A DNA stretch of 64,000 bases from Mycoemilia scoparia (lineage: Eukaryota > Kickxellomycota > Kickxellomycetes > Kickxellales > Kickxellaceae): assembly GCA_027575805.1 (NCBI GenBank), contig JANBPU010000056.1, positions 1-64,000 on the forward strand. The letters are read 5' to 3'. Position 1 is the first letter of the stretch. Each line of letters starts with the position of its first letter. Shown in pieces: positions 32,356-45,200 of the stretch. A program made the translations under genes and the position numbers. A model generated the notes under the pieces. The model was given only the letters and a program-made list of their open reading frames with translations, ran no database searches and was not told where the DNA came from.

Positions 32356-33476
32356 CGAGCACGAGCCAAGCAGACATGTTTGCCACCAATATATCTTGAG
32401 AAAAAGGCACGCATATACTATTTTGGAAAGATAGTGAGGATTGAGTGTTGGTACTCTATAATAAAAAGGCTAGTCCTGTGCCTGCTCACGTGTAATAAAA
32501 AGTTCACCAGCCAATGTGATTAGTAATATTTGGGTGATAGAAGAATAGGCATAGGGTCCCCATTTTTACGAGAGGAGCCCTATTTAATGCCATCAAAGCT
32601 TCTAGCATATATTTTCAGAGAGCGAGAGTGAATTCCTAACAGAAACCCAGGGTGTCACCGAGAACGCCATTCAAACAAGGCTAGCACGCACTTATCCTTT
32701 TGTGGCATGTGCAGATGGGTGGCCTGTGCTCGCATGCTCACACCCGCCAAAACTCAAAACAATAGCCCTTCTACCAATGTGCGATTGCACAGCATGCACG
32801 TTTTTTAAGACACCCAACTTTGCGCAGAGCCGACATGCTTTGCTGGCTTTATTATGACAAGCAAACATCCTCCTATGGCTTTTTGCTGACGAAATGTTGG
32901 GCCAGTAAGCAGCCTGTTAGTGCTTTTAATGCTAGCAAGACAGGCTTGATCATTCCATGGCTTACTGGAATTTGGTGCTCCATAGGCCATCGGAAAAAGT
33001 AATGTATCACTATGTACAATGTTTTGGTGGTTGGTGCACAGGCGGCCTATCACGCTGTCCTGCAAACCAAAGTTGTTTCTGATTGACCTGCAACCTTTTC
33101 CCTAACCTGAGTAATTCAAAGGGCGAATGTACAGTTGTAATAACTTTTCCAGGGTGACCAATGAGCGTAGAAGTTTTTGCACAGTTTTGTTGGGTAACGT
33201 CCCAATAGGAGCAGAGAATTTTGGTCTAAAGCGGTCAGCCATTCAATGCAGCCAAAGATAACGCTCACGCTTCCTCTTTGTGAAGTCACGCCATTCTAAT
33301 AACAGTTGAGGCTGGCTTCTCCGACATTCTGTTCTAACGAGGTATAAATTCCAGGGCTTTTCGCCTATCGGCTGTCCATTTCCGCAACATCTCCACTTTT
33401 CTATACATTTTACACTGTACCAAAGCATTTACCCTTGGGCATCCATATATACGCACGGAAACATCAACATCTCTCA

Positions 33477-35588
33477 ATGGCAAACCTGCCCCTGGCCATC
33501 CAGCAAAGGATCTGTGAGGTAGCTAGCACTTGCAGCTGCCACAGCAACACCAATGGTCCCTTCTTCTCTTTTAGTCATGATGCCTTCTCTGCCCGCTGCT
33601 CACCAGCTGTCAACGCAGAGCCCCATTCCGAGGCCACCGATCCTCTAAAAGCACCATGTCTGTCAACTCTACGGAGGCTGTGCACTATATCCACCAGCTG
33701 GAGGGAAGCAGCGCTCTCTGTTCTATGGTCACATCTGGACCTTTCATCCCCTCACTGGTCGGTGCCCAGTAGTCTTGAAAGCCTACATGCCAAACATCCG
33801 CACAGACCAAGAGCCATAACATTTAGAGCCGGAGATTGGCTTCGGTCGCAGCATCGCCCTGATGTCAACTATGATGAATACTTTGTATCTGCAGTTTCGA
33901 TGGGATGGACTCGCGTCGAATCATGTCGCTTGGATTTATTCGATGGACGTCAATATAGCAAGCTTCTGCACGCCGCAATCACTTCGCTGCCTCGGCTGAA
34001 GGAAATATACATTCGGGACAAGGGCCTCCGATGGCATAACCTACAAAACCTCATTACACAGTACGCACTTTGCAGTAACCCAAATGTGTACATGCCTCGG
34101 CATCTTGAGAGGATGGTAGTAATTCCCTATGGCTTTGATCAGCACCCTGGCCAGCTGGCGCCGCATGACAATGGCGGGCCTGATATCATTAAAGGTATGG
34201 GATTATCACCAATTACGACTTCTCAAAAAATCATTGGCTATAATAGCAGCACAACTTCATACCCAAGGGGGTCACTTCTGGAGGTTGGCGCAGGCGGATC
34301 TGATGTCTCTGCCCAGTTTTTACTAAATTTGGCAAACTACCATCCCGCCCTGGAATCTCTTACCCTAGATCACTTTTGGGCCCACTCGCTCCAGGCTGTC
34401 AACTCTTTACATGGCCATGTAATGAGGGACTCGCCGCTAGTTCCTATGAGGAACCTCCAACACCTGCGCCTTGTATACCCTATCCTTGGAGCACCGAACG
34501 AGTCGCTTGCCCTTGATGCTTCCGTATTGCCCAACCTTCGCTCTCTGTCCATTACTGATGTTCGTACTGCTAATCCCGAGCAGCAAGAAATCACTGGCCA
34601 GCTACATGACTTCCTCAACCAGGACAAACAACAGTGGATCAACCTAGAGTCGCTCCACATCCCATCCATCACAGATGAAGAAGCACTCCTCCTACCAAAG
34701 GCCTGCCCTAATCTCAGGTATCTTGTTACCAGCGATAAGAACTGGACAGGGCACAAGCTTACCGATATGGGATTCTTGCACCTTGTTACTTCCCTACCAA
34801 AACTAAAGCGCTTGGAAATAAACCATAGAGGACCAAACGGTCCTGGGTATAAGCTCACTCAAAGCATTGTTCCTGGGTGCAGCGGCTGCAATTTCGGGTC
34901 CAATCACACCACCAGACATGCTGCAAATGATGCACATGCAAATCAGTGGGTCTGTAGTGATTTAACCCACCTGATCATTCCTCGTACTGAACTCGCACTT
35001 GACAAAGCAAACCACCTGCTGAAATGCTTGCCAAATCTTCAACATTTGGTGCTGACCCTAAGATGCGCAAAATCCAATAGTAGTTCGCACCGTGCTAGTA
35101 GCAGATATCCATATTCCAGGTCTGCACCTAACAGTCCTTCAGCCACATTCCTGTACGAGAACGACTATGACAGCTTCTACAACTGGGCCAACAATGAAAG
35201 GAGAACATCCCTTAGCAGCGACCTTGTTGAACCACACCAACTCCATTTCTTGCCTCCAACCGCAGTAGCAGGTTTCCTACAAAGCAGCAATGCCGCCCCT
35301 ATAACATTGGCAATGCGGACTAACAGGGAAAAGCTTACAAAGGAGCTTCTTTGCAACGACTGCTCGCACAGCTCCTCGTCTTCCTCTAAGGTATGGAAGC
35401 ACAAGAGCATAACCAAGCTTGGCCTTGATGGCGACATTCTGACGAGCTCAGGTGACCTTATCCAATGGCTGCAGCAGTTCCCATCACTGTCTGAATGCAA
35501 GATGAGCTACGAAAGACGAAGCAAATATATTTCAAAACAAGTTCAAAAAGAGTTTCCTTCCGTACAATTCAAGGGATTCTCGATATAA
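33477..35588 (+). CDS. F-box/LRR-like protein
   Basis: 703-aa intron-less protein. The start is the first ATG in frame (33477, MANLPLAIQQRICEVAS); upstream codons are open but lack an ATG. The N-terminal LPLAIQQRICEVAS together with LCTISTSWREAALSVLWSHLDL (residues about 65-90) is the typical shape of a fungal F-box, which would link substrates to Skp1-Cullin ligases. The rest contains irregular leucine-rich repeats (LTLDHFWAHSL, LPNLRSLSITDV, INLESLHIPSI, CPNLRYLVTSD, LPKLKRLEINH, LPNLQHLVLTLR). A His/Ser/Cys-rich insertion interrupts the F-box. Its target is unknown. Codon use is slightly more GC-rich than its neighbours. Confidence 0.75.
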   Translation: MANLPLAIQQRICEVASTCSCHSNTNGPFFSFSHDAFSARCSPAVNAEPHSEATDPLKAPCLSTLRRLCTISTSWREAALSVLWSHLDLSSPHWSVPSSLESLHAKHPHRPRAITFRAGDWLRSQHRPDVNYDEYFVSAVSMGWTRVESCRLDLFDGRQYSKLLHAAITSLPRLKEIYIRDKGLRWHNLQNLITQYALCSNPNVYMPRHLERMVVIPYGFDQHPGQLAPHDNGGPDIIKGMGLSPITTSQKIIGYNSSTTSYPRGSLLEVGAGGSDVSAQFLLNLANYHPALESLTLDHFWAHSLQAVNSLHGHVMRDSPLVPMRNLQHLRLVYPILGAPNESLALDASVLPNLRSLSITDVRTANPEQQEITGQLHDFLNQDKQQWINLESLHIPSITDEEALLLPKACPNLRYLVTSDKNWTGHKLTDMGFLHLVTSLPKLKRLEINHRGPNGPGYKLTQSIVPGCSGCNFGSNHTTRHAANDAHANQWVCSDLTHLIIPRTELALDKANHLLKCLPNLQHLVLTLRCAKSNSSSHRASSRYPYSRSAPNSPSATFLYENDYDSFYNWANNERRTSLSSDLVEPHQLHFLPPTAVAGFLQSSNAAPITLAMRTNREKLTKELLCNDCSHSSSSSSKVWKHKSITKLGLDGDILTSSGDLIQWLQQFPSLSECKMSYERRSKYISKQVQKEFPSVQFKGFSI

Positions 35589-35892
35589 TTTAATGGCTTG
35601 GCCAACATCAGTAATAGTAGTAGTTAGTCTTACCAGCCCAACCCAACCCATCACCATCATTATTGTAAAATATTTTTTTTAATTATCACAAGCTATAGCT
35701 ATCACTTTATTAATATTAAATATCTTTTCTAATAATAAATAAATAATTTAACTTGAAAAACGAAAGTTGATTAAAAAAGGAGAGTTTCGGAATGTATAAT
35801 GTTGTTTTGGTATATTGAAATTTTTAGATCAAACTCATAATGCCAAAAATGCAGATGCGATGTTAAAAAGATTACCAACTATATTGTGGTTA
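35589..35892. other. Short convergent intergenic region
   Basis: 304 bp of AT-rich 3' flanks between two convergent genes. It includes AATAATAAATAAATAA-like poly(A)-signal-rich sequence near 35730-35750. Nothing else is seen. Confidence 0.5.
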
Positions 35893-38800
35893 TTATGATG
35901 AGAGCTGCAATTTATCAAGCTCAAGTCTCTGGCGCAAAAGTCCAAGTACCAGTGCTTCGCTTTGATAAATCGGAATTATATTCGCCCCATTTGAATCTGT
36001 GAACGGAAGCCATGCTCGCTTATCAGCTGGGCAGGAAATGACGAGAATTGGAGGTGGCCCATCTGGCGTGTGTGGATTTTGTTGCTTTGATGAGGGGTTG
36101 GCAACATCATTGTAATAAGGTTTACTAGCCTCTACCAAGCTTCGGAGTTTTGATAAGCTCAGCTTTGTCACTGCCTTTCCACCAGCACATTCGACCAGAG
36201 GGCGTAGCGTGTCGATACCCGGCTTGGCCTGTGGGGTTATAAACACTGTAGATCCGCCAAGCAGCCCATCTTTGCTAGATCTGGATAAAGCCAGCGACTC
36301 GAATAGAGTAAAATTCCATTGCTTTTCTGCCTTTTTATCAGCCAGCCAGTAGTTACAGTTAGGCAGTGATTTTTTTGATCCTGTAGTTATTTGTTCAACA
36401 TTTGGCAAGGGTAGCCACGAACCCCTTTTTAAGGAATCCTTTACCCAAGACTCATTTACCATGAATATATTGCCCTGGCAGATTGCCTCAAGGAATTTAG
36501 CTGTTCTTTTAATACCATCGGATACGAGGTGTGTAGCATCTTCAACTTCATATACAATGTCGCCATTCATTTCTGTGATCATTTGCTCTTCCTCTTCGGA
36601 TGGTCTGATTCCGGTAAACAAGATTCGTGGAAAATCGTTGACATTTGCTTTCTCTATTTCTTCATCTGAGGAAATATTTTCTACGATTTCTTTGTTAGGA
36701 TTCTTTGGCCCCTCTTTATCCGACTGAGATTTTCTATGACTGGAAATGTTATTTGAGTCATTATCGTCATCGTCATCATCGTCATTATTATTATTATTAT
36801 TACGGTCATCTTTTCGTAAGCGTTTTGGCTTTTTCGATGATGGGATGCCGGGTAATTCTGACTTGCTTTTGACTGAGAAAGCTACATTAGGAAAATTATT
36901 CGAATTCTTTTGGTTTTTTTCTGCCTCGGTATTATTAGACCCATTGTCATCACTGCCCTCGGAAACCTCTGTTCGGGATCGTTTCAATTTTTTGGTTGTG
37001 CTTACAGGAGTTGTAGACATTGTTGGCTTGGCTTGTTTTCCAGAAGCTTTATTTGCTGAATTTGGAGATGCAACATCATTTGTTTCATTGAGTGCTCTTG
37101 TGTTCGTATTTGCTTTAGTGCTTGGAGGCTGTGTTCCGCCAGTAGTGTGCCGCCTATTCTTTGCTCTCTTTTTGTTTCTCTCTCGTCTGACCTCCTGTTC
37201 AAATGCATTGGCAGCCTGCATTAACTGCTCAAGTGCTTTTGAGGCCGATGAAGCGGCCCTCCTTCCTACATAAAATGGTACACTATCGCCAGCAGGCTCT
37301 GTTTGTGTATTGGAATCCCTGTTGTCTATAGAATCTGTATCCGATTCTTCGATCTCAGTTTCTTCCACAGCCTCCTCCTCATCATCATCATCACCATTAT
37401 CACTATTCTTCTCCCCAACATTTGTGTCTATTTCTTTTGCAGAGCCTTCCTTTAGATTTAACCCAACTTGAGATGCATCATCCAAGGGATCTTCTGATAC
37501 AGGGACCCACTGCTTTAATGATTTTATGTCTATGGAACACATTCCTACCACACACTGAAGCAGACCGCCAGGCGGAAATGTATTGAATTGGCGATGTGAT
37601 ACAGAATGCATAGACCATGTTTGAAAGCATCTTTCGAGCCACACATGATGCACCACATGTATGCCCCACTTAATTGCCTTGCGGTGTTTGTCGCCAAACG
37701 GCGTGGCACTAATCAAGTGTGTATTCTCCCTCGTCAAGTACGGTGTATAACTTGCACCCATTGCAATGATCAATCGTTTAAGGTATTCTCGTGCATGGCT
37801 TCGATAGTTTGATATAGCAATTACGAATTCGGACATTCCAGGGATGCCAGATGGTGGGGTAGGATAGTGCAGAAGCTGCTTCATTGGAGATACTAGTCTC
37901 TGAGTGGAGAATACATGATACAGCCATATCAGCGAACCAACGACTTTACCCAATCTGGATGCTTTTGTATAATCGGGACCGGAGCGACTCTGGCATATTA
38001 CGATATCAATATTTTTCCAGTAAAGGTTTCTAGGGTTTTCTGGATCCTTAATATCTTTTGATGATGGGGATGGCTCCTCACCTTCTGGTATATCTACTAT
38101 GGTTGCACCAGCATTTCTCAACTGAAACTCAAGTTTTTCGGTCCATTCTACGCTCCATGAAGATTTGGTTTCACGGTCTATGGCAACCCCATACCCAGAA
38201 AGGAACCGAGTTTCGGGATTTGGTAATAAAAAGTATTCTTCGTTGTTAGATTCTACCTCTTTCTGGTTTCCATGACTCCGAGCCTCTTTGTGTTGTCCAT
38301 CATTGCTTTTTTTACTACCATAACCATTTGTCGGAAGTTTTGCAACATCTGGCTCTGATGAGACCGGCATTACCATATTAAAATAAGCCCCAGAGGCTGC
38401 TACTCCCGATTCATCGTATTGTGAATCAAGGATAGGGGGGTTTGGAAATAAAAATGGTGAGTCGGGGATCTGTCTCTGCAGTGTTACACAATGCTGGAAC
38501 CAGTGAGGCAGAACAGCCTTAATTCCCAAACCTGGATTGCTAGCAACCTTTTCGTATTTCTGCCCAGTCGGAGACAAAACGATTAAGTGTGTGACATCTC
38601 GGACCAAGCTTTTCCTCCATTGCCCACCAAGAGCCTCAACGATTCCAAATAATGCCTCCCGGTCTCGAGCTGGCAACTTTGAGCTACACACAACCATTCC
38701 GGAAAATATATTCAGAGGCTCTGGGGAATAAAACTGTTCGCTTAGCCTAGCCCCATTTCTTACTCCACGATATACCCACTCTGGGGTCACAATGCTTATC

Positions 38801-39423
38801 CCCGCCTTGGTACATGGCTGGTACTCGAAAAAATATCTGTCATGGCTTATTATGTGAGTCGGTTCCAGCATTTCATCGCCTAAAGTACCAGGGTTGTCCT
38901 GAAGGTCAGTATTGCTGGCACCAGTCTCCCTGTGGCTTGATGCATGGCTATTGCGAATAGCAAACCGACAAAGGAAATTCTCAATCCTTGGGTGGGAATT
39001 GATACAGATGCCAGTAAGGTTTCTTTGTGTGACCGTCGATAATGGGTCTGCGTTTGCATTATCACGCACCATATTGGCCTTGGTGTCAAGACTGCTTGCA
39101 CCATATGAGACAAGTAAGTTTTGTAGCTAAATTCACAAATACACATGGCTTTTTATAAATATCAAAATATGTACTCGGTCGTATGTTCACGTTTGATACA
39201 AATAAAGATTATATGTTTTTTTTTGCATATAGAAAAAACAATACTCTAACGACTCAATGAAATGTAAGATCGCTGCACTTGCCTTTTGTCTTTCACTGGT
39301 ATCTATTGTTGGGTTTATCCAGAATATAATGCCTTTGAATATCATGGAAGTATTGGAATTAGAACCCTTGATTTTTTCTAAAGCAGATCTATTCTCTGAT
39401 TCCACATCCATCATGTCCCCCAT
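35893..39423 (-). CDS. RTT107: BRCT-repeat DNA-damage scaffold (RTT107/Brc1-like)
   Basis: Scaffold for Smc5/6, Slx4 and gamma-H2A at stalled forks. Two exons, 39423-39283 and 39126-35893, give 1,124 aa. Six BRCT repeats are visible. Four lie in the N-terminal half, near 20-115, 190-275, 355-455 and 470-560, with the tryptophan-containing ends TPEWVYRG, LPHWFQHC, GSLIWLYHVF and HHVWLERC. Two are C-terminal, near 900-980 (FPRILFTGIRPSE, NESWVKDSLK) and 1,000-1,110. This 4+2 layout, with a disordered acidic/Asn-Asp-rich linker, is that of Rtt107/Brc1. The start is the ATG at 39423 (MGDMMDVESEN). The 156-nt intron begins with GC (AAG|GCAAGT), not GT; reading it as GC-AG gives SERQKLQNLLVSYGA, which fits BRCT 1. 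Confidence 0.88.
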
Positions 39424-42292
39424 GCTTTCAGAAATGCTTGAAGATTGTCTTGAGTACAAAGAAGGCTAAGCTAAAAATGTCCAGAGCGGTCTTTACATTT
39501 TTGGGCCTTTAATCAGTTTGGTTTCTTGTGTAATTTATGGGACGGCATCATTGTTTATGACCGATTTGTAGCCCTATCAAATTCCTCTAGTAATAGCAGC
39601 AAGACACAGTAATTCTATTTACTTTTAATGATAAAACAGCGGCGAAAGTGCTAGGAATCTTGATTAGTATCTGTGTTTGTCTTTTCAGGCCATGAATACT
39701 TTACAAACTACTGGTAGCAGCTTCATCTTGGATTATTATATTTGTTATGGCCATCATTTTGCTGAGATCAAGACCATTGCATTCAATAAACAAAAGTTGA
39801 AAACAATTCATATCCCGTTAAAAGCTGGATAATAACACGTATTGCTATTGGTGTGTGCAGATCAACTCGAGAAACTATAAAAAAGTTAAGCGCTACAATG
39901 GTCTGGACGTAAATCAGGCTGAGGACTAGACGAACGAATGCTCGTCGAAGTAATGGTGGTGGTAGCTTGATGCTACTAGACAGAGAACATCTGAAGAGGA
40001 TTTTTGGGGCTTAGAGCATGTGGATATATTGGTGGGAGATCATGGCCAGTTTAAAGGTGGGTCGGTACAAATATTAAACCTTCAAAAGATTGACATCAAA
40101 TCAGCACCACTGACACTCAGAGCCAGCATGGCAGAGCAGCTTATAACATCATTATCAAAACCTTACCGCCTGCAAACGAACAAAACTAGTTATTGCCAAA
40201 TATGGATAGTCGAAAAACACAAAATGGTATGCTTGTAGTCTGTGTAAAACAGCTATCAATGAAAACCTGATTTGGCTACAAAGGCCTATTTTGGCTGAGC
40301 AAACCTAGACTATAGACCAAAAGGGTTTTGGTATAAATTGAGCAGCCCTTTGGACACCACACATCATGGAACAGAGCACGCAGGGCTAAGATTTTTTGTA
40401 GTAAAACTACGAGGCATATAGCTACCCCTCTAGGAGTAATAAAGTGCTTAATCATCTTTGATAGTAAAACTACAACGTGCTTTTTGGTAAAGGGATGCCA
40501 TGTTGTGTTGTTCATCAATCGCGGCAACCCCCAATTTTGAATTGCCTTATTTGGCAGAGTCTCCTTTAAAGGGGTACCAGAATAGTACTCTGGATAATAG
40601 CCAATAGTCCGCCAGGCTCCGGCCAAAGTGTATGGGCTATGGACCGATTTGCGGGGAATGTGTGAGAGCACCAGTTTGTTTCCTTTTGATGGAGAGCCTG
40701 CCATTTGATCCGCCCAAAGAAAGACAGGAAATGTGCAAAGATGCGCAACATTCTGGGTCTCAGGGGTCCAATGCCGCAAGGAAGCCATGGAAATAGTCAT
40801 CTTGAGGAAAGATAAGCCCAGGAAACAAATGCTGGATTTAATGAGTAACGAGTACCGAAATCGCAAAGCAGCCAAGCAAGATAAAGCGCCTCTTCATCAG
40901 AGCAGTAGCAGCATAAATTGGGGATAAATTTATCTTGCGGTCAAAGCCATGTCTTCTCTCGGCTGGTGAATAGGGAGAAATGGGCGGCAAGGCTGACAAC
41001 AACGCCTGAGTTTGTCCCCAGAGCACTTTTTGACTTGCATAATCTTAAAGACTATTTGGTCGGTACCGCAGTGGCACGAGAAAGCTGGCAATGGCCGAAT
41101 GTGGGAGAGTGGGCGTGCCTAGCACTTCCGCAAACAAGGGCCAGTGAGCGTGTTTATGGTGGTAACAAACAAAGGGCCTGGGCGGGATTGAGGAGCGGCT
41201 GAGGGCCTTGCCCAGCATCCCTGTGTGCCTTGTCTTTCTTTGGAAGGTAAACCCAGTTTTTCTCAGGGGCATAAGGGTCGTTACAATGGGCAAGCCATGC
41301 AATCCTGGTAGTGGGCGCATTCCCTAAAAGAATGGAGGTCAACGTTGAGGGAATGTGCTTCGACAGTTGTCACAATTCATGCAGCGCCCTAAAGCACCAC
41401 GGCGCACACAAAGCCAGGATGATTTAAATAACAACACATCCCAGCATGCAATGTGGAAAGAAAGTCTCATTCTCAGTTCTTTTCTCTTTGATAGCAACCG
41501 TTTCTTGTTTTTGCCCTGGCGAGCGATACTCCACTGATCGTTAAGTAAGAATTGCTAGAACAGCATTGGTAACTTATATCCAGCACTCCAAATATTGCAG
41601 GTGTCTGGGTATTGTTTATTTGCATGGGATGCGCTTGCCAGCATCAACCGATTTACACCTTGCCTACTGTTACGCCATGTGCAACCAAGTTTTGCTGACG
41701 GCCATCTTTCAGTAATTGCTGTGTGCGCTCTGTTGGCTTCTCTCGGTTCTTTCCTTGACACACACACACCTGACCGACTGGATAGACATTGGCCAAACTC
41801 CCTGCGCTAAAGGAGGAGATATTGGCCAAACCCATTCTCTATAGTCGCGTCCATCTCCCCCTGAAAAATCTTATTCCGATCCACCAGTTATCTGCCCTAT
41901 TTTTAAATCCGCAATGCCTTTTGATTTCGCACTGCTGGTTTCCGTTGGAATCCCTTTTAGCTCTCGGTATCACATATATTTATACCAGCATATTCACCCC
42001 CCTCTTTCTTCCCTAAGTTTATAAGCCCTTTATCATTCCTTGCCTTTCCTCAACTTTCGCTGGGAGTTTCCTCTAACCTCCCCTTGTTTCCTTGCATATC
42101 TCTATAGGCGTGTCGCACTTTTACCGTTAGACAAGGTTCCTCTATTGTATCCAAAAGCCTCGTGCACACGTCAACCTCTTTGGTCAAGGGCCGAAGCAAA
42201 TATACTTCCGAATACAGCCCAGAAAGTGGGCTATTGTGGAGATCGCATAGCTCAGCATAGGTATACATACAAACATATTTAGAAAAGCCACA
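39424..42292. other. Gene-free interval upstream of RTT107 and the ABC transporter
   Basis: 2.9 kb divergent interval. It holds a MITE-C copy (40553-40702). The last 330 bp (about 41960-42290) are pyrimidine-rich on the ABC-transporter coding strand, a common feature of fungal promoters and leaders. Several ORFs of 60-200 codons occur but overlap each other in many frames. They have no recognisable domains, and I regard them as chance. Confidence 0.5.
40553..40702. mobile_element. MITE-C copy, full length
   Basis: 150 bp. The left end GGCAGAGTCTCCTTTAAAGG and right end TTTTGATGGAGAGCCTGCC are inverted repeats. The stretch CCAGAATAGTACTCTGGATA parallels CCAGAGTAGCCTCTCAGATA in the COQ6-intron copy, and CCAGTTTGTTTCCTTTTGAT parallels CAAGCTGGTTCATTTTTTGA. 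Confidence 0.8.
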
Positions 42293-45200
42293 ATGTTTCC
42301 TGATTCCATTTGTGGACCGAATAAGTCGTGGGGCTGGCGCTTTTCGGACGACTGCTCCCGTTCCATGTAAGTATTTCTGCCTCATATCTATTTCTAGCAA
42401 TTCCTACCTTAAACGACTCCTTGTGTGTGTGAAAAATGATATCCAGAACCTTCATATGAACAAATCTGTGTTTCTATTTGAACAAAGTGTTTTCGATTCG
42501 GCCATTCCCACAGCGTACATTGCTATTTTCGGTGTCGCTGGGCTGTACCGTCTGGCACAAAGCCGTTTATTCTTTAGGCAGCCATGCTATGAATACCTAG
42601 ATTCCAACAATGGACAGGACGGCATCGATCATAACGAACAAAAGATAGCTGACATGGCGCCAGATCCAACCATCCCGACCAAAAAGGCTGACAACCGCCT
42701 CCTCATGGGCATCATATCATGTCCGCTAGTATTGGCTAGCTGGTACTCACACATCGTCTGGTACACAAATGTATTAGGTTCCACCACCCCCGAAAAATCA
42801 CTACCGCTTTACCAGCATCTGGCCGTCCTAGTCCAGGCAGCCTGCTGGTCGATAATCGTCATTTCTACGATCCTTGATGTTGCTCTTTTCAGAGCCAATT
42901 CTTCTAGGCAGTCATTCTATGGTCCTGCCTGGTCTAAATTCACTTATAGATTCTATGTCCTCTCCCTCTTGACCTCGCTGGTCAATGGCTACTTCAATTG
43001 GTTTGCTGCAGGCCGCGAGACAGTGCCCTTCTTCAGCGGTGCTGATATCAATTCGAAGCTGCTTATGATAAATATCGGTCTTTCTGCTTGTCTTGTTTTC
43101 ACGTTCACTCTTTCCCACTATGCGCCTCAGTACCAAGTCGCTTACAACAAGGGTTCTGCGCCCATCAATTCAGGCGTCCTATACCCGGAACAAAAATTGG
43201 CCCCAACCCCCGAATTCGGCAACTCATGGTTCTCCGCTGGATTCTTTGTCTGGCTGAGTCCTATGGTTTCAAAGGGCGCAAGGAAAACACTAGGCTACCA
43301 TGATCTGTATAGACTCCAGCCAGAAAACAAGGCCGGTGTTGTTTGGAAGAGATACCTCAAAAATAAAAAGCCGGGAAGAAACCTAGTCAGAACCCTTATT
43401 TGGACATTCTGGCCCGAAATGGGATTCCAATTTTTTTGCTCGGTCTCCCACACTCTTATAATTTTCAGCAACCCCTACTTTTTGCAGCGTATCTTGCAAT
43501 ATATCCAGGACCCGTCAATTCGCAGCCGCCGTGCTGCTTTTCTGGATGCATTCCTCATGTTGGTAGTCTCTCTGGTTTGCCTGGTCATTCAAAACCAAGT
43601 TCTATGGACTGGTCGCCGAATTGGCTTCAGAATGAAAGGTGTCCTTGTTGCTGAGATATCAAAGAAGACCTTGAGAAGGCGTGGCAAAGTTGCACCGAAA
43701 GACGAAGGCGACAGTTCTGACGACAGGAAAGGTGATGAAAAACCGAAAGACAGTGACAATGACGATGATGAAGACATCAAGGATGGCGATTCCGATGCCA
43801 ATGATGGAAAGGTCATGAATCTAATGACTACTGATTTCTCGCGCGTCACTGAGACTGCTGCTTACCTTGATGAGCTCTACGAGTGTCCAATCCAACTTGT
43901 CGTTGGAATGACATATCTATATAAACTTCTTGGCCCTTCAGCCTTCGCCAGTGTTTTCATGATGGTGATTTACTACTTGTTCTCAAAGAAGGTCATGAAC
44001 TACATCACAAAAACCGAAGAGACTCTCAGTGCCATATCTGACAAGCGTCTCGCCAAGGTCACAGAGATGATCCAAGGAATGCGAATTGTTAAGCTATTCG
44101 GCTGGGAATCCCGCTTTGTTGGGCAGATAAACGAGCTACGCGAAAAGCAGCTATTATACCTTTGGAAATTCCTAAGGGCCTGGTGTTCGTTCTTCTTTGT
44201 CACTGGGTTTGGACCTATGACTGTGATTCTTGCCACGTTCACCCTGTATTGCAGTGTATTTGGGCATACTATGACTGCAGAGCTTGCTTTCACCTCAATG
44301 TCTTTGCTACAGATACTCCGTGTAGCCTTTGACCACTTCCCAAGCGTTATAAACTGGGCAGTTACCGCATATGTGTCCCTGAAACGTATTTCCTCTTATC
44401 TTGAGCAGGAAGAAGTCCAGCCACTATCTGAACGTTTGGATACAGAACCAGCAACCGATGGTAATGGTGTTGCATTTATTAACGCCACTTTGACTTGGGA
44501 TGAAAGCGAGTCTAAGGACACAGATGAAAGCAGTAATCCTTCAGTCAATGCCGACAATAATGAGCAGCAGGCCTCTACCCAAACTTTAAATACGGTTAAT
44601 CCCCAAGACAATACAAAGAATGCTATTGTTAGCAGCGAGACACAGCCACTACTGCTCTCAACACCAAACAATGACGGTCGAAATACCTCGTACTTGTCAC
44701 TGCAGTCCACAGCTTCAAAGGTTTCCGCAGCCACTCAAAAGAAGGAGCCTTTCCGCCTTGAGAACATCAACATAAGTTTCCCAGAGAATGCCATGACTCT
44801 TATCGCTGGCCCCACTGGATGTGGAAAAACCTCGTTGCTGCAGGCCCTTATTGGCGAGCTTACACTTACTGAAGGAAAGATCCGCATCCCTGTTGACGCA
44901 AATAGACAGATAAGCGATGTTGCTTATATTGCACAGGAGGCTTGGCTTTGCAATGACACTATTCGCAACAATATCTTGTTTGGAGAGCTATATGATAAAA
45001 TCCGCTATGAAAAGGTTCTGAATGCTTGTGCTCTTAAGTCTGATCTGCGCACTTTACCATCCGGGGATTCAACTCTTATTGGCGAGCGTGGTGTGACTCT
45101 GTCTGGTGGCCAAAAGCAGAGAGTCGCCCTTGCTCGTGCTGTATATTCCTCGGCCAAATATTTGCTCATTGACGACTGTCTTTCTGCTGTCGATGCTCAT

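Larger units (their letters stand above)
30538..33476. other. Repeat-rich, gene-free interval
   Basis: 2.9 kb with no supported gene. It contains MITE-A copy A3 (30823-30945) and the second long MITE-B-derived block (31893-32355) with its own MITE-A copy. The remaining sequence (31000-31850, 32400-33430) has short ORFs on both strands without recognisable domains and may be decayed transposon or gene remnants. Confidence 0.55.

Noticed and set aside
40276..40875. A 199-codon minus-strand ORF in the 39.4-42.3 kb interval, part of which resembles a short ORF inside the COQ6 intron.
   Set aside because: The shared part is the non-coding MITE-C element (40553-40702 and 1371-1500). The protein-level similarity (GSPSK, YSG.PL..TL) follows from DNA similarity, and the other two MITE-C copies do not keep the frame.
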